Assembly: GCA_003315335.1 (NCBI GenBank)
Contig: QNRL01000003.1
Coordinates: 178,753 to 242,752 of the forward strand
Length of the DNA: 64,000 bases
Direction: 5' to 3'
Source: Pseudocitrobacter faecalis
GTDB lineage: Bacteria > Pseudomonadota > Gammaproteobacteria > Enterobacterales > Enterobacteriaceae
Position numbers and translations under genes: made by a program. The number at the start of each line of letters is the position of its first letter. Positions within the stretch are counted from its first letter, which is position 1. This document shows, one piece after another, positions 9,225 through 21,953 of the stretch. Under the pieces are notes generated by a model, which was not told the DNA's origin, made no database searches, and was given only the letters and a program-made list of their open reading frames with translations.

Positions 9225-10217
9225 TTACTCGCGGAACAGCGCTTCGATATTCAGCCCCTGCGTCTGCAAAATTTCACGCAGACGACGAAGCCCTTCAACC
9301 TGAATCTGACGAACGCGTTCACGAGTCAGGCCAATTTCGCGGCCCACATCCTCAAGCGTTGCAGCTTCATACCCCAGTAAACCAAAACGACGAGCCAGCA
9401 CTTCACGCTGTTTGGCGTTCAGTTCGAACAGCCATTTGACGATGCTCTGTTTCATATCATCGTCCTGCGTGGTGTCTTCCGGGCCGTTTTCCTTTTCATC
9501 GGCCAGGATGTCCAGCAGCGCTTTTTCAGAATCGCCGCCCAGCGGCGTGTCGACTGAGGTAATGCGCTCGTTGAGACGCAGCATACGGCTCACGTCATCA
9601 ACCGGTTTATCCAGCTGTTCGGCAATCTCTTCCGCACTTGGCTCGTGGTCCAGTTTATGGGACAACTCACGCGCCGTACGCAGATAGACGTTCAGCTCTT
9701 TGACGATGTGAATCGGCAAACGAATGGTACGGGTTTGGTTCATAATTGCCCGTTCAATCGTCTGGCGGATCCACCAGGTCGCGTAGGTTGAAAAGCGGAA
9801 CCCGCGTTCCGGGTCAAACTTCTCAACGGCGCGGATAAGCCCCAAATTGCCCTCTTCAATGAGATCCAGCAGTGCCAGACCACGATTGCCATAACGGCGA
9901 GCAATTTTTACCACCAGACGCAGGTTACTCTCGATCATTCTGCGACGGGAGGCGACGTCTCCACGCAATGCACGACGTGCAAAATAGACTTCTTCTTCGG
10001 CTGTTAACAGTGGAGAATAACCGATCTCTCCAAGGTAAAGCTGAGTCGCGTCCAGCACACGCTGTGTGGCCCCCTGCGATAACAGCTCTTCCTCAGCCAG
10101 GTCGTTATCACTGGGTTCCTCTTCTACTAAGGCTTTCTCATCGAAAACCTCTGCTCCGTTCTCATCAAATTCCGCGTCTTCATTTAAATCATGAACTTTC
10201 AGCGTATTCTGACTCAT
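9225..10217 (-). CDS. rpoS: RNA polymerase sigma factor RpoS (sigma-38)
   Basis: The master sigma factor of stationary phase and general stress. The start at 10217 gives 330 residues, as in E. coli, and follows GGAGCCACCTT. Regions 1.2 to 4.2 are complete: [44 protein letters not shown] (contacted by RssB in E. coli), and the region 4.2 helix-turn-helix [21 protein letters not shown]. The 60 bases before the start match the E. coli leader as I remember it, so the known antisense hairpin that DsrA, RprA and ArcZ open is probably kept. In E. coli the main promoter lies inside nlpD, here upstream on the same strand. Confidence 0.98.
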   Translation of the reverse strand: MSQNTLKVHDLNEDAEFDENGAEVFDEKALVEEEPSDNDLAEEELLSQGATQRVLDATQLYLGEIGYSPLLTAEEEVYFARRALRGDVASRRRMIESNLRLVVKIARRYGNRGLALLDLIEEGNLGLIRAVEKFDPERGFRFSTYATWWIRQTIERAIMNQTRTIRLPIHIVKELNVYLRTARELSHKLDHEPSAEEIAEQLDKPVDDVSRMLRLNERITSVDTPLGGDSEKALLDILADEKENGPEDTTQDDDMKQSIVKWLFELNAKQREVLARRFGLLGYEAATLEDVGREIGLTRERVRQIQVEGLRRLREILQTQGLNIEALFRE

Positions 10218-10322
10218 AAGGTGGCTCCTACCCGTGATCCCCAGGCAAAGCACCTTATCACTTCATCTCCAGACGGCGTGTTCACACCGCCTGAAAGACT
10301 CCGTGCTTAGTACTCTGCCGAA

Positions 10323-11480
10323 TTATCGCTGCGGCAAATACTGCAGCGGGTTTACGGATTTCCCCTTGTAACGAATTTCAAAATGCAAGCGTGTAGAACT
10401 GGTTCCGGTGCTACCCATGGTAGCTATTTTTTGCCCCGCCTTAACCTCTTGTTGTTCCCGGACCAGCATTGTGTCGTTATGGGCGTAGGCGCTCAGGTAA
10501 TCATCGTTATGTTTGATGATAATTAAGTTACCGTAACCTCGCAGTGCATTACCGGCATACACAACACGACCATCCGCGGTCGCGGTGATAGCCTGTCCTT
10601 TGCTACCTGCGATATCGATGCCTTTGTTGCCCCCTTCGGAGCCGCCAAAGCCTTCGATGATTTTGCCGTCAGTCGGCCAGCGCCAGGACGAAATTGGCGC
10701 GCTGGTTGTCGTACTGCTGGCATTCGGTACGGAAGAGCTCGCAACAGGTGCCGTTACAGGCGCTGTGACTGTCGTCGCAGGCTTGTTATTAGGCAACATC
10801 TTGTTAGCACTTTGTTCACCTGAATCCTCAGAATACGTAATTGTTGGTTGCGACGCAACAGCCACGGTTGAATTTTGTGCAGGTTTCGCGACCGTCGTCT
10901 GAGAAGAGGTCGCCGCCTGCGCGCTCGCCATGGCGACCGGGTTGTTGCCGGTAATCGGCTGACCGGACGCGTTGCCAACCTGCAGCACCTGACCGACATT
11001 CAGCGCATAAGGCGCGGCGACATTATTGCGCTGTGCCAGATCGCGGAAATCATTACCGGTAACCCATGCGATGTAGAAAAGCGTGTCACCATGCTTAACG
11101 GTATAGGTACTTCCCCCCGTGTAGCTGCCTTTCGGAATATCACCATATTTTCGGTTATAGACGATGTGACCGTTCTGCATTTGCACCGGCTGCTGGGCAA
11201 CAGGTTGCTGAGTGACCGGCTGAATCTGCGTCGGCTGGGTTTGTACCGGCTGCACTGGCTGAATTTGCGGCGTCGCCGGCACGCTGTTTTGCGCTGTTCC
11301 GCCCGCTTTTTGCTGTGGCGTGATTAGCATGCCGGAATTCGTGCTGCTGGAGGCGTTTCCGTTAACAGAGGTTACCGGCGCAGGCGGATTGTCCGATGAA
11401 GTACAACCTGCCAGCCAGAGTGAAACCAGTGATAATGCCGCAACACGGCGTACGGTGATTTTTGGGCTTCCCGCGCTCAT
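10323..11480 (-). CDS. nlpD: NlpD, LytM-domain lipoprotein, activator of AmiC
   Basis: A 385-residue outer-membrane lipoprotein. The signal peptide ends in the lipobox LAGC. A low-complexity Pro/Gln/Val stretch (about 60-105) is followed by a LysM peptidoglycan-binding domain (about 125-170, [14 protein letters not shown]) and a second Thr/Ser-rich linker. The C-terminal LytM/M23-like domain (about 268-385) lacks catalytic histidine motifs: [11 protein letters not shown] replaces HxGxD, so it is an activator and not a peptidase. NlpD switches on amidase AmiC at the division site; amiC begins at the right edge of this window. The rpoS promoter is expected within this gene. It is slightly longer than the 379-residue E. 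coli protein, mainly in the repeat-like linkers. Confidence 0.97.
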   Translation of the reverse strand: MSAGSPKITVRRVAALSLVSLWLAGCTSSDNPPAPVTSVNGNASSSTNSGMLITPQQKAGGTAQNSVPATPQIQPVQPVQTQPTQIQPVTQQPVAQQPVQMQNGHIVYNRKYGDIPKGSYTGGSTYTVKHGDTLFYIAWVTGNDFRDLAQRNNVAAPYALNVGQVLQVGNASGQPITGNNPVAMASAQAATSSQTTVAKPAQNSTVAVASQPTITYSEDSGEQSANKMLPNNKPATTVTAPVTAPVASSSVPNASSTTTSAPISSWRWPTDGKIIEGFGGSEGGNKGIDIAGSKGQAITATADGRVVYAGNALRGYGNLIIIKHNDDYLSAYAHNDTMLVREQQEVKAGQKIATMGSTGTSSTRLHFEIRYKGKSVNPLQYLPQR

Positions 11481-11605
11481 TTATCCCCCAGGAATAGTGT
11501 TAACTGCCAGTGTGTTAATAACCGTGTCGCGTCCATCGTGGATGCTTACAAAGTCTCACCACGATACGCTGAATTGTGCCGAAAAACCTAAGAAAAATCC
11601 GGGTC

Positions 11606-12967
<1,362 letters not shown>

Positions 12968-12987
<20 letters not shown>

Positions 12988-14017
12988 ATTCACCTGTTGT
13001 ATTGATAAGTTCCCTTACCACGCTGGTCGCAAAGCTGCCCGCCGGGAGCCAGAAACGCAACTCTACGGTTACGTCGTCCCACCAGTTCCACTCAAGCTGT
13101 TGTGGATAGAGCAGCATTGCGCGCCGCGCGGCTTCTACTTTTTCGCGCACCAGCAGCGACTGAAGCGCGGTTTCTTCTGCAAGCTGAAGTTGTTCAAATG
13201 CGAGCGCTTCACGCTGAGTTCCCCAGTCGCCGCTGCCCGGCAAGGACGCGGTGATCATCAATTCACGCGCATCCACACGCGTTTGCAATTCGGGCATTTC
13301 TTCAGGCGTGGCAACAAACCAGCTGCCGCGTCCCGCTAATTGTAGCGCATCGCCATCAACAACTTGATTAAATTCCGGTTTCTGTAAGCGTGCGCTCACC
13401 AGCTGATTAAACAACGCACTGCGCGCTGCCGACAACCAAAAACTGCGTTTATTGCGATCGCGCACCGGCGCACCGCTTTCAGCCCAGCGCAGCGCGCCCT
13501 GTAGGTTACTGCCACCAATACCAAAACGCTGCGCGCCGAAATAGTTCGGCACACCCCGGGCGTTAATCGCCTGCAAGCGGGCGTCAACATCCTCGCGATG
13601 GCTGACCTCGCGCAGAATAATCGTGAACTGGTTGCCTTTAAGGGCACCTAAACGCAGTTTACGCTTATGTCGCGCATACTCCAGCACCTGGCAGCCTTCC
13701 AGCTCGAACTTGCTTAAATCGGGCATCTCTTTGCCCGGCACGCGCGCGCAGAGCCACTGCTCGGTGACCGCGTGTTTGTCTTTCTGCCCGGCAAAGCTTA
13801 CTTCGCGGGCGTGAATTTTCAGAAATTTTGCCAGCGCGTCAGCCACGAAACGGGTATTACAGCCATTTTTCAGGATCCGCACCAAAATGTGCTCGCCTTC
13901 GCCGTCAGGCTCAAACCCTAAATCTTCCACGACCAGGAAATCTTCCGGGTTGGCTTTCAGCAACCCGTGTCCCTGCGGCTTCCCGTGCAGGTAAGTCAGG
14001 TCATCAAATGCAATCAT
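12968..14017 (-). CDS. truD: tRNA pseudouridine(13) synthase TruD
   Basis: TruD makes pseudouridine at position 13 of tRNA-Glu. The 349-residue length equals E. coli. The catalytic aspartate is D80 in FAGQKDKHA, and the TruD insertion domain and the [18 protein letters not shown] motif are present. It overlaps ispF by four bases (ATGA) and surE at the other end, all on one strand. Confidence 0.97.
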
Positions 14018-14493
14018 TTGTTTGCCTTATACAACAGAGCGACCGCTTCGCAGGCGATGCCTTCACCGCGCCCGGTAAATCCGAGTTTCTCGGTGGTGGT
14101 CGCTTTTACGTTAACGTCATCCATATGGCAGCCAAGATCTTCAGCAATAAACACGCGCATTTGCGGGATGTGCGGCAGCATTTTCGGCGCCTGGGCGATG
14201 ATGGTGACATCGACGTTGCTCAGGGTGTAGCCCTTCGCCTGCACGCGTTTCCAGGCTTCACGCAGCAGCGCGCGGCTGTCTGCGCCTTTGAACGCCGGAT
14301 CGGTGTCCGGGAAAAGTTTCCCAATATCGCCCAACGCCGCCGCGCCAAGCAGAGCATCGGTCAGCGCATGGAGCGCGACGTCGCCGTCCGAGTGGGCGAG
14401 CAGTCCCTTCTCGTAAGGGATGCGCACGCCGCCGATAATAATCGGCCCTTCGCCGCCAAACGCGTGTACATCAAAACCGTGTCCAATTCGCAT
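14014..14493 (-). CDS. ispF: 2-C-methyl-D-erythritol 2,4-cyclodiphosphate synthase
   Basis: Fifth step of the methylerythritol phosphate route to isoprenoids: it cyclises CDP-methylerythritol 2-phosphate and releases CMP. 159 residues as in E. coli. The zinc ligands D8 and H10 are in [12 protein letters not shown], with the third histidine in [14 protein letters not shown]. It overlaps ispD by one base and truD by four. Confidence 0.97.
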   Translation of the reverse strand: MRIGHGFDVHAFGGEGPIIIGGVRIPYEKGLLAHSDGDVALHALTDALLGAAALGDIGKLFPDTDPAFKGADSRALLREAWKRVQAKGYTLSNVDVTIIAQAPKMLPHIPQMRVFIAEDLGCHMDDVNVKATTTEKLGFTGRGEGIACEAVALLYKANK

Positions 14494-15203
14494 TATGCTT
14501 TCTCCTGGTGTCCCGATCGGGTGAGGTAAAATTCTGCCAGCGCCAGATCTTCCGGGCGTGTCACTTTAATATTATCAGCGCGTCCGGCAACCAGCGCCGG
14601 ATGAAAACCACAATATTCCAGCGCCGAGGCTTCATCGGTGATGGTTGCGCCTTCGTTGAGCGCCCGGGTCAGGCAATCGAAGAGTAATTCGCGGGGGAAA
14701 AACTGCGGCGTCAGGGCGTGCCACAGATCGTTGCGATCAACCGTATGGGCGATAGCCGGTTTGCCGGGCTCCGCGCGTTTCATGGTATCGCGCACCGGCG
14801 CGGCCAGAATGCCGCCAACGCGGCTGGTTTCGCACAGCGCCAGCAGTCGCGCCAGGTCATCCTGATGCAAACAAGGCCGCGCGGCATCGTGCACCAGCAC
14901 CCAGTCAGCATTCCCTGCGGCTTTCAGGCCGGCCAGCACGGAATCGGCGCGTTCGGCACCGCCGTCGACAACGGTAATCTGCGGATGCTGCGCCAGAGAG
15001 AGTTGGCTGAAACGCTCGTCTCCGGGAGAGACAGCGATGATCACCCGCTGAACGCGCGCGTTAGCCAGCAGCGCATCCACCGAATGTTCGAGAATCGTTT
15101 TGTTACCGATTGAGAGATATTGTTTCGGGCAGTCCGTTTGCATGCGGCGACCAAATCCGGCCGCCGGAACCACGGCGCAAACGCCCGGAAAAGTTGCTGC
15201 CAT
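14493..15203 (-). CDS. ispD: 2-C-methyl-D-erythritol 4-phosphate cytidylyltransferase
   Basis: Third step of the methylerythritol phosphate pathway, joining CTP to MEP. 236 residues, the E. coli length. The nucleotide-binding start [11 protein letters not shown], the acidic [11 protein letters not shown] motif and [16 protein letters not shown] are typical. Its one-base overlap with ispF couples consecutive isoprenoid genes; ftsB lies 24 bases upstream. Confidence 0.97.
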   Translation of the reverse strand: MAATFPGVCAVVPAAGFGRRMQTDCPKQYLSIGNKTILEHSVDALLANARVQRVIIAVSPGDERFSQLSLAQHPQITVVDGGAERADSVLAGLKAAGNADWVLVHDAARPCLHQDDLARLLALCETSRVGGILAAPVRDTMKRAEPGKPAIAHTVDRNDLWHALTPQFFPRELLFDCLTRALNEGATITDEASALEYCGFHPALVAGRADNIKVTRPEDLALAEFYLTRSGHQEKA

Positions 15204-15227
15204 GTGTTAATCCTGGGCTTATTCTGT

Positions 15228-15539
15228 TTATCGGTTTGTTTGCCCTGAACTCTGATTGCGTTTCGATGCATCCGGTACCAGACGGTAGAAGGTTTCACCC
15301 GGTTTCGTCATGCTGAGTTCATTGCGTGCGCGTTCTTCGATTGCTTCCTGGCCACCGTTAAGATCGTCAATTTCGGCGAAAAGCTGATCGTTGCGCGCTT
15401 TTAATTTGGCGTTGGTCGCCTCTTGTACTGATACGTCATCACGGACCCGGCTAAAGTCATGCAGACCATTTTTGCCGAACCACAGTGAATACTGCAACCA
15501 CACCAGCAAAGCCAGTAATAGCAGCGTTAATTTACCCAT
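15228..15539 (-). CDS. ftsB: cell division protein FtsB
   Basis: A bitopic inner-membrane protein of 103 residues. One membrane helix (about 4-20, [18 protein letters not shown]) is followed by a coiled coil (about 29-70) and a basic tail. It forms the FtsQLB complex that activates septal cell-wall synthesis. First gene of the ftsB-ispD-ispF-truD-surE-pcm run. Confidence 0.96.
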   Translation of the reverse strand: MGKLTLLLLALLVWLQYSLWFGKNGLHDFSRVRDDVSVQEATNAKLKARNDQLFAEIDDLNGGQEAIEERARNELSMTKPGETFYRLVPDASKRNQSSGQTNR

Positions 15540-15702
15540 CCTGCCCCCTGAAAAACGGCATCATCATCCCAAAACTTGCCGTCGTACTCTACGCCGGCTG
15601 CGGACGATACCGCGTCACGCGGGCAATGTATCACATTTTGCCTGCCGATACTTATGTCTCGTTGTCGGGCGATTGTGCGGGTTTTCACAAAAAACGTCAG
15701 AC

Positions 15703-16029
15703 TTAGCCCATCAACCATAGAAATAATAGACCGCACAACGCGGCGACGGTAAGCAACGTTGCGATAATACTGTAGCGCAATTTGCTGTTCACCAGCGAGT
15801 GGATTGCCACGCCAATCACCACGGCAACGGGCATCAGCGCAAGGAAGAAAGGCCAGGTATAAAGGAAGAAAAACAGGGTGTTATTGCCATACCAAAGGTA
15901 GGGAATACCCAATGCAATCAGCCAGGCGACGAAACCCACGGTGGCGCCTGACAAAGACCAGGTGGTTTCGTCATCGGGCGGGGGAATGGACTCTGAACGC
16001 GTCAGGCTGATGTTTTGAGTATTGCGCAT
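15703..16029 (-). CDS. ygbE: inner membrane protein YgbE (DUF3561)
   Basis: A 108-residue protein with three predicted membrane helices (about 27-45, 51-75, 84-107), matching E. coli YgbE (TTWSLSGATVGF, NTLFFFLYTWPFFLALMPVAVV). The ATG at 16029 follows AGGATTAACT and is preferred over an in-frame codon further upstream because it matches the E. coli N-terminus. Function is unknown. It lies 43 bases after cysC and could be cotranscribed with the cys operon. Confidence 0.9.
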   Translation of the reverse strand: MRNTQNISLTRSESIPPPDDETTWSLSGATVGFVAWLIALGIPYLWYGNNTLFFFLYTWPFFLALMPVAVVIGVAIHSLVNSKLRYSIIATLLTVAALCGLLFLWLMG

Positions 16030-16072
16030 AGTTAATCCTGTCAGGCCGGGCAACGATACGCCCGGCACTCTC

Positions 16073-16678
16073 TCAGGATCTGATGATATCGTCCTGTCTC
16101 AGCAGGTCTAACATTTGGTCCACTAAATTTGTTACCAATTGTTCACCATCGAGGTGGATTTCAGGACGTTCAGGGGATTCATATACTGAATCAATACCGG
16201 TGAAATTGCGCAGTTCGCCGGCACGCGCTTTCTTGTATAAGCCTTTCGGATCGCGGGCTTCGCAGGTATCAAGCGGCGTATCGACGAACACCTCGATAAA
16301 GCGCCCTTCCCCCACCCGCTCACGCACCATCTGGCGCTCAGTACGATGCGGAGAGATAAACGCCGTCAATACCACTAACCCGGCATCCACCATCAGTTTA
16401 GCCACTTCGCCCACCCGACGGATATTCTCTTTACGATCGTCATCACTAAAGCCGAGATCGCTGCACAAACCGTGACGCACGTTGTCACCATCCAGCAGAT
16501 AAGTGCTGACGCCCAGTTTATGCAACGCTTCTTCCAGCGCGCCGGCAACGGTCGATTTCCCCGAGCCCGAGAGCCCGGTAAACCACAGCACAACCCCACG
16601 GTGACCGTGGAGTTGTTCACGCTGTTGCGCGGTCACCGGATGAGCGTGCCAGACGACGTTTTCGTCATGCACCGCCAT
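16073..16678 (-). CDS. cysC: adenylylsulfate kinase CysC
   Basis: CysC phosphorylates APS to PAPS, the second activation step in sulfate assimilation. 201 residues from the ATG at 16678, which shares one base with the cysN stop (TGATG). The Walker A motif GLSGSGKST spans 35-43; the TAFISPHR loop contains the serine phosphorylated during catalysis, and [13 protein letters not shown] is the substrate-binding block. Confidence 0.97.
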   Translation of the reverse strand: MAVHDENVVWHAHPVTAQQREQLHGHRGVVLWFTGLSGSGKSTVAGALEEALHKLGVSTYLLDGDNVRHGLCSDLGFSDDDRKENIRRVGEVAKLMVDAGLVVLTAFISPHRTERQMVRERVGEGRFIEVFVDTPLDTCEARDPKGLYKKARAGELRNFTGIDSVYESPERPEIHLDGEQLVTNLVDQMLDLLRQDDIIRS

Positions 16679-18105
16679 CACTTGCCTCCCAGCAGGTCAC
16701 GCGCGCCCCAGTGCGGGAAGTGTTTGCGTACCAGCGCGTTCAGTTCCAGCTCAAAAGCGCTGAATTCCGACACGACTGCCGTCGGAGCAGTATTCGGTTC
16801 GCGCACCATACCTGCGCCCACCGTGACGTTGGTCAAACGGTCGATAAAGATAAGGCCACCGGTAACCGGGTTTTGCTGGTATTTATCCAGCACCAGCGGT
16901 TCATCAAAGGTCAGATCCACCAGGCCGATACCGTTCAGCGGCAGGTTATCGACGTCACGCTGGGTCAGGTTATTGATATCCACCTGATACTGAATACCGT
17001 CCACGCGGGCGCGAGTTTTCTTGCCCGCGATTTTGATGTCATAGCTCTGGCCCGCCGCCAGCGGCTGCTCCGCCATCCACACCACATCCACGGATGCACT
17101 CTGCACAGCAGGCAGCGTTTCGGAGGCATCCAGCAGCAGGTCGCCACGGCTGATGTCGATTTCGTCCTTCAGCACCAGCGTCACGGCTTCTCCCGCGAAC
17201 GCTTGCTGCAAGTCACCGTCAAACGTGACGATACGCGCGATGGAGGATTCCACGCCAGACGGCAATACTTTAATGCGTTGCCCCACGCTGACGTTCCCGG
17301 AGGCCAGCGTGCCGGAGAACCCACGGAAATCGAGGTTCGGACGGTTTACGTACTGTACCGGGAAGCGCATCGGCTGGGTATCGACCACACGCTGAATCTG
17401 CACGGTTTCCAGCACTTCCAGCAGCGTTGGGCCACTGTACCATGGCATTTTTTCGCTCTGACTGGCAACGTTATCCCCTTCCAGCGCCGACAGCGGCACG
17501 AAGCGGATATCAAGGTTGCCAGGCAATTGTTCGGCAAAGGTCAGATAGTCCTGACGGATCTGCTCAAATTTCTCTTCGCTGAATGCCACGAGATCCATTT
17601 TGTTGATCGCCACCACCAGATGTTTGATCCCCAGCAGCGTGGAGATGAAACTGTGGCGGCGGGTTTGATCGAGCACGCCTTTACGCGCGTCAATCAGCAG
17701 GATTGCCAGGTCACAGGTGGACGCGCCGGTCGCCATGTTACGAGTGTACTGCTCGTGCCCTGGGGTGTCGGCAATAATAAATTTGCGTTTTTCGGTGGAG
17801 AAATAGCGATACGCCACGTCAATGGTGATGCCCTGCTCGCGCTCGGCCTGTAAGCCATCCACCAGCAGCGCCAGATCCAGGCGTTCACCCTGCGTACCGT
17901 GGCGTTTGCTGTCATTGTGCAGCGAAGAGAGCTGATCTTCATAAATCTGACGCGTATCGTGCAGCAAACGGCCAATCAGCGTACTTTTGCCATCATCCAC
18001 GCTGCCGCAGGTCAGAAAACGCAGCAGGCTCTTATGTTGCTGGGCGTGCAGATACGCTTCAACGCCACCTTCATCCGCAATTTGTTGTGCAATTGAACTG
18101 TTCAT
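16678..18105 (-). CDS. cysN: sulfate adenylyltransferase subunit 1 (GTPase) CysN
   Basis: CysN is the GTPase subunit of ATP sulfurylase; GTP hydrolysis drives APS synthesis by CysD. 475 residues as in E. coli. GTPase motifs: GSVDDGKST (34-42), [12 protein letters not shown], and NKMD. EF-Tu-like beta-barrel domains follow (about 240-440). It overlaps cysC by one base and follows cysD by nine. Confidence 0.98.
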   Translation of the reverse strand: MNSSIAQQIADEGGVEAYLHAQQHKSLLRFLTCGSVDDGKSTLIGRLLHDTRQIYEDQLSSLHNDSKRHGTQGERLDLALLVDGLQAEREQGITIDVAYRYFSTEKRKFIIADTPGHEQYTRNMATGASTCDLAILLIDARKGVLDQTRRHSFISTLLGIKHLVVAINKMDLVAFSEEKFEQIRQDYLTFAEQLPGNLDIRFVPLSALEGDNVASQSEKMPWYSGPTLLEVLETVQIQRVVDTQPMRFPVQYVNRPNLDFRGFSGTLASGNVSVGQRIKVLPSGVESSIARIVTFDGDLQQAFAGEAVTLVLKDEIDISRGDLLLDASETLPAVQSASVDVVWMAEQPLAAGQSYDIKIAGKKTRARVDGIQYQVDINNLTQRDVDNLPLNGIGLVDLTFDEPLVLDKYQQNPVTGGLIFIDRLTNVTVGAGMVREPNTAPTAVVSEFSAFELELNALVRKHFPHWGARDLLGGK

Positions 18106-18114
18106 GGCGGCTCC

Positions 18115-19023
18115 TTAGAAATAACCCTGACGTTTTTTAAGCTCCATCGAGCCTGCCTGGTCGCGGTCGATAACGCGGCCCTGACGTTCACTGGTCGTTG
18201 AAACCAGCATCTCTTCGATGATTTCCGGCAGCGTCTGCGCGTCGGATTCCACTGCGCCGGTCAGCGGCCAGCAGCCAAGGGTACGGAAGCGCACCATGCG
18301 TTTTTTGATAACCTCGCCCGGCTGTAAATCGATGCGATCGTCATCGATCATCATCAACATACCATCGCGCTCCAGCACCGGACGTTCTGCCGCCAGATAC
18401 AGCGGAACGATTTCGATATTTTCCAGATAGATGTACTGCCAGATATCCAGCTCAGTCCAGTTGGAGAGCGGGAAGACGCGGATACTTTCGCCTTTGTTGA
18501 TCTGGCCGTTATAGTTGTGCCACAGCTCCGGGCGCTGATTTTTCGGATCCCAGCGGTGGAAACGGTCACGGAAGGAGTAGATGCGCTCTTTCGCGCGCGA
18601 CTTCTCTTCATCACGACGCGCCCCGCCAAATGCGGCATCAAAACCGTATTTATTCAGCGCCTGCTTGAGCCCTTCGGTTTTCATGATATCGGTATGCTTG
18701 GCGCTGCCGTGCACAAACGGGTTGATCCCCATCGCCACACCTTCCGGGTTTTTGTGCACCAGCAGTTCACAGCCATAGGCTTTCGCGGTACGGTCGCGGA
18801 ACTCGTACATCTCACGGAATTTCCAGCCGGTATCCACGTGCAGCAGCGGGAACGGCAGGGTTCCCGGATAGAACGCTTTACGCGCCAGGTGCAGCATCAC
18901 GCTGGAGTCCTTGCCGATCGAATACATCATGACCGGGTTGGCGAATTCGGCGGCCACCTCACGGATGATATGGATGCTTTCCGCCTCCAGTTGCCGCAGG
19001 TGAGTGAGTCGTTTTTGGTCCAT
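18115..19023 (-). CDS. cysD: sulfate adenylyltransferase subunit 2 CysD
   Basis: The catalytic subunit of ATP sulfurylase, forming adenosine 5'-phosphosulfate from ATP and sulfate. 302 residues, identical in length to E. coli. The PP-loop motif SIGKDSSV is at 35-42, followed by [18 protein letters not shown] and [17 protein letters not shown]. It follows the extra cysG by nine bases, so in this genome cysD is the second gene of the operon. Confidence 0.98.
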   Translation of the reverse strand: MDQKRLTHLRQLEAESIHIIREVAAEFANPVMMYSIGKDSSVMLHLARKAFYPGTLPFPLLHVDTGWKFREMYEFRDRTAKAYGCELLVHKNPEGVAMGINPFVHGSAKHTDIMKTEGLKQALNKYGFDAAFGGARRDEEKSRAKERIYSFRDRFHRWDPKNQRPELWHNYNGQINKGESIRVFPLSNWTELDIWQYIYLENIEIVPLYLAAERPVLERDGMLMMIDDDRIDLQPGEVIKKRMVRFRTLGCWPLTGAVESDAQTLPEIIEEMLVSTTSERQGRVIDRDQAGSMELKKRQGYF

Positions 19024-19032
19024 AACCGTTCC

Positions 19033-20448
19033 TTAAGCCAGATTCACTACAGAAGAATCGAAATTTTCTGAGTCTGTTGTGTGTTGAAACCAGGCAAGCT
19101 GGTGATGCAGTTCCACCACTTCGCCGACCACCAGCAGGGCTGGCATGGGGGCGTCTTTTGCCAGGTTTTCGAGTTGTTGCAGGGTGCCTGTTTTTATCTT
19201 TTGGTCCGCACGCGTCCCGCGCGAAATCACCGCCACCGGCGTTTCGCTGTCGCGGCCGTGTTGAATCAATTGTTGGCTAATTTCCGCGGCTTTCATCGTG
19301 CCCATATAAATCGCCAGCGTCTGGCGACTTTGCGCCAGTTGTTTCCAGTCAAAGGGCGTGCTGTCCGCTTTATAATGCCCCGTCACGAAAGTAACGCTTT
19401 GCGCGTAGTCGCGGTGGGTGAGCGGTATACCTGCATAGGCCGTTGCACCTGCGGCTGCCGTCACGCCGGGTACCACCTGGAAAGGAATTCCCGCTTCTGC
19501 CGCCGCCTGAAGTTCTTCGCCACCGCGCCCGAAAATAAACGGATCACCGCCTTTAAGGCGCACCACGTTTTTGCCTTCTTTTGCCGCTTCAATCAGCAGA
19601 CGATTCGTCTCGTGCTGCGCCACGGCATGGGTACCAGCACGTTTTCCAACGCATACCAACTCCGCATCACGGCGAATCAGTTCACGAACCGCATCGCTGA
19701 CCAGATGATCGTAGAAAACAATGTCAGCTTGCTGAATGACCTGGAGGCCGCGCAACGTTAATAGCCCGGCATCACCCGGCCCCGCACCTACCAGAATAAT
19801 CTCCCCCACGCGGCGCTGAGGCTGGGTCAACTCGTCCTGTAATGCCGCTTCCGCCGCCTGTTGATTGCCGGCAAGCAACATGTTGGCAATACGACCACGG
19901 AATACACGTTCCCAGAATCGACGACGCTCGGCGGTGGTTTTCAGGTGCGTTTTGATCGCATGACGCCAGTAACTGGCCGCTTCGGCCAGCAGGCCTAAGC
20001 GCGTAGGCAGCAGCGCTTCAATTTTTTCACGCAGGATACGCGCCAGCACGGGGGCGGTGCCGCCGGAAGAAATCGCCACCAGCAGCGGCGACCTGTCGAC
20101 AATCGACGGGAAAATAAAGGAGCACTGCGACGGGCTGTCCACCACATTTACCAGGCGTTGGCGGGCATTTGCTGCATCATAAATACGCTGATTGAGCGCG
20201 TTATCGTCCGTTGCAGCGATAACCAGGAACACACTATCAAGCTGTGTTTCCTGAAAAGCGTCAGCCAGCCATGAAATTTTGTTGTCTGCCACCCATTGTG
20301 TCAGTTCATCGCACAGCGTTTCGCTCACGATCTGAACGTGAGCGCCCGCGCGAAGCAGAAACGCAATTTTGCGCGCCGCGGTGTCATCGCCGCCCACAAC
20401 AAGGGCAGTGCGGTCTTTCACAGCGGCAAAAAGGGGCAGATAATCCAC
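19033..20448 (-). CDS. cysG: second sirohaem synthase, CysG-type
   Basis: A trifunctional enzyme turning uroporphyrinogen III into sirohaem, the cofactor of sulfite reductase. The N-terminal part (about 1-200) has the dehydrogenase/ferrochelatase nucleotide fold ([34 protein letters not shown]). The C-terminal methyltransferase has [33 protein letters not shown] and [14 protein letters not shown] place the start at the GTG of MDYLPLF (20448), which fits homologues and gives 471 residues; a GTG at 20463 or TTG at 20469 would extend it. E. coli has its only cysG beside nirBD; here a copy heads cysDNC, so sirohaem supply would follow sulfur control. It diverges clearly from the nitrite-linked CysG sequence I remember, so it is a distinct paralogue type. 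Confidence 0.92.
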   Translation of the reverse strand: MDYLPLFAAVKDRTALVVGGDDTAARKIAFLLRAGAHVQIVSETLCDELTQWVADNKISWLADAFQETQLDSVFLVIAATDDNALNQRIYDAANARQRLVNVVDSPSQCSFIFPSIVDRSPLLVAISSGGTAPVLARILREKIEALLPTRLGLLAEAASYWRHAIKTHLKTTAERRRFWERVFRGRIANMLLAGNQQAAEAALQDELTQPQRRVGEIILVGAGPGDAGLLTLRGLQVIQQADIVFYDHLVSDAVRELIRRDAELVCVGKRAGTHAVAQHETNRLLIEAAKEGKNVVRLKGGDPFIFGRGGEELQAAAEAGIPFQVVPGVTAAAGATAYAGIPLTHRDYAQSVTFVTGHYKADSTPFDWKQLAQSRQTLAIYMGTMKAAEISQQLIQHGRDSETPVAVISRGTRADQKIKTGTLQQLENLAKDAPMPALLVVGEVVELHHQLAWFQHTTDSENFDSSVVNLA

Positions 20449-20687
20449 AGAGTTACAACTCACTAACAATCAGTCATAGAGCGACTATAGGGTGCCCCTT
20501 AATGCAAATGAAATTACGAAATGGAATGAGTAGTTCCTCAAAGGAATAACAGCCTGGAAAAGCAAATATCAAAAAGTGCTTAACACCCTCTTTTTTGGGC
20601 ATTTAAGAAGAAATGAAATTGTGTAATCACCGCCTCGGTTTCATACTGGCTGCGTCTATTTTTTTGCATTGTTTAAAGGATTTCTCT
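20449..20687. promoter_or_regulatory. divergent control region, cysG-cysDNC and iap
   Basis: A 239-base region between divergent genes. A minus-strand TATAGT (20484-20489) is a plausible -10 for the cys operon, without a good -35, as expected for a CysB-activated promoter. CysB control is known for cysDNC in E. coli; the binding sites themselves I cannot place with certainty. Confidence 0.45.
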
Positions 20688-21731
20688 ATGTCTTCCGCAC
20701 TGCGTCGCCGACTCTTCGCGCTGGCGCTCGGCGTATGCTCTGCCTTCCCGGCACTGGCGACAACAACGTCGCCCGGTTCTATCGCGAACACCCAGGCTCG
20801 TTATATCGCAACCTATTTCCCAGGCCGGATTACCGGCACACCGGCAGAGATGCTGTCGGCAGATTATTTGCGTCAGCAGTTTGCCAAAATGGGTTATCAA
20901 AGCGATATCCGCACCTTCCACAGCCGCTATATCTACACCGCCCAGAATAACCGCCAGAACTGGCATAACGTCATTGGCAGCACCGTCATCGCGGCCCATG
21001 AAGGTAAATCGCAGCAGCAGATTATTGTGATGGCGCATCTGGACACCTATGCGCCGCAAAATGATGACGATGTGGAAAAAAACCTCGGTGGGCTGACGCT
21101 TCAGGGTATAGATGATAACGCGATGGGGCTGGGCGTGATGCTGGAGCTGGCCGAGCGTCTGAAGGATGTGCCGACGGAGTACGGCATTCGCTTTGTCGCC
21201 ACCAGCGGCGAAGAAGAAGGCAAGCTGGGCGCGGAGAATCTGCTGAAACGCATGAGCGACGCCGAGAAGAAAAATACGCTGCTGGTCATTAATCTCGATA
21301 ATCTGGTCGTCGGCGATAAGCTCTATTTCAACAGCGGCGTAAAAACGCCGGCGTCGGTACGTAAACTCACGCGCGACCGCGCACTGGCAATTGCGCGCAG
21401 CCACGGCATTGCCGCGTTTACCAATCCAGGGTTGAATCCTGATTACCCGAAAGGCACCGGATGCTGTAATGACGCGGAGGTGTTTGATAAAGCGGGTATT
21501 CCGGTGTTATCTGTCGAAGCCACTAACTGGTCGTTAGGCAAAAAAGATGGTTATCAGCAGCGGGCAAAAACCCGCAGCTTCCCGGAGGGGAATAGCTGGC
21601 ACGACGCGCGTCTGGATAATCAACAGTATCTCGATAAAGCCCTCCCGGGGCGAATTGAGCGCCGCAGCCGCGATGTAGTGAAGGTGATGATGCCGCTGGT
21701 GAAGGAGCTGGCGAAGGCGGGGAAGGTTTAG
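20688..21731 (+). CDS. iap: alkaline phosphatase isozyme-conversion aminopeptidase Iap
   Basis: An exported M28-type zinc aminopeptidase of 347 residues that in E. coli trims N-terminal arginine from alkaline phosphatase. The start at 20688 follows AAAGGATTTCTCT and begins a signal peptide (RRRLFALALGVCSAFPALA). Zinc-binding blocks are visible: VMAHLDTY, LQGIDDNAMGLGVMLEL, ATSGEEEGKLGAENLL, and the NDAEVFDKAGIPVLSVEA region. It is transcribed away from the cys operon. In E. coli the type I-E CRISPR-Cas locus lies between iap and cysH; here that interval holds only a hok/sok unit. Confidence 0.95.
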   Translation: MSSALRRRLFALALGVCSAFPALATTTSPGSIANTQARYIATYFPGRITGTPAEMLSADYLRQQFAKMGYQSDIRTFHSRYIYTAQNNRQNWHNVIGSTVIAAHEGKSQQQIIVMAHLDTYAPQNDDDVEKNLGGLTLQGIDDNAMGLGVMLELAERLKDVPTEYGIRFVATSGEEEGKLGAENLLKRMSDAEKKNTLLVINLDNLVVGDKLYFNSGVKTPASVRKLTRDRALAIARSHGIAAFTNPGLNPDYPKGTGCCNDAEVFDKAGIPVLSVEATNWSLGKKDGYQQRAKTRSFPEGNSWHDARLDNQQYLDKALPGRIERRSRDVVKVMMPLVKELAKAGKV

Positions 21732-21797
21732 GTTAAAAGGGTGCCGGAGACCCAACCCTCACAATCCAATACGCGGGGTTTTACCCCCGCGTGATGG

Positions 21798-21950
21798 CTA
21801 CTTCTTCGATTCGTAAGCGAGAACTGCCTTAAACTCCATACCACGCTCTCTGATACTTAACTCACACAACGAGTCACCTACCATCAGCGTGAATCCCAGT
21901 ACTGTAAAACACAGCACGATGATTGCCACAAGGGCATATTTTGTCAGCAT
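21798..21950 (-). CDS. hok: Hok/Gef-family type I toxin (HokE-like)
   Basis: A 50-residue membrane toxin found by reading the minus strand. One membrane helix (about 5-24, [20 protein letters not shown]) is followed by the family hallmark DSLCEL...ERGMEF, then AVLAYESKK. Hok peptides depolarise the inner membrane when their stable mRNA is translated. The ATG follows GGGAGGCAAGGC, a strong binding site. The gene is intact, with no stop or frameshift. Directly upstream on the opposite strand lies a Sok-like antisense RNA gene. The closest match in my memory is HokE, which in E. coli K-12 is at another locus. Confidence 0.9.
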   Translation of the reverse strand: MLTKYALVAIIVLCFTVLGFTLMVGDSLCELSIRERGMEFKAVLAYESKK

Positions 21951-21953
21951 GCC

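Noticed and set aside
16711-17853. 380-codon plus-strand frame opposite cysN
   Set aside because: Shadow of cysN codon usage; His/Gln/Arg-rich, with no motif and no binding site.
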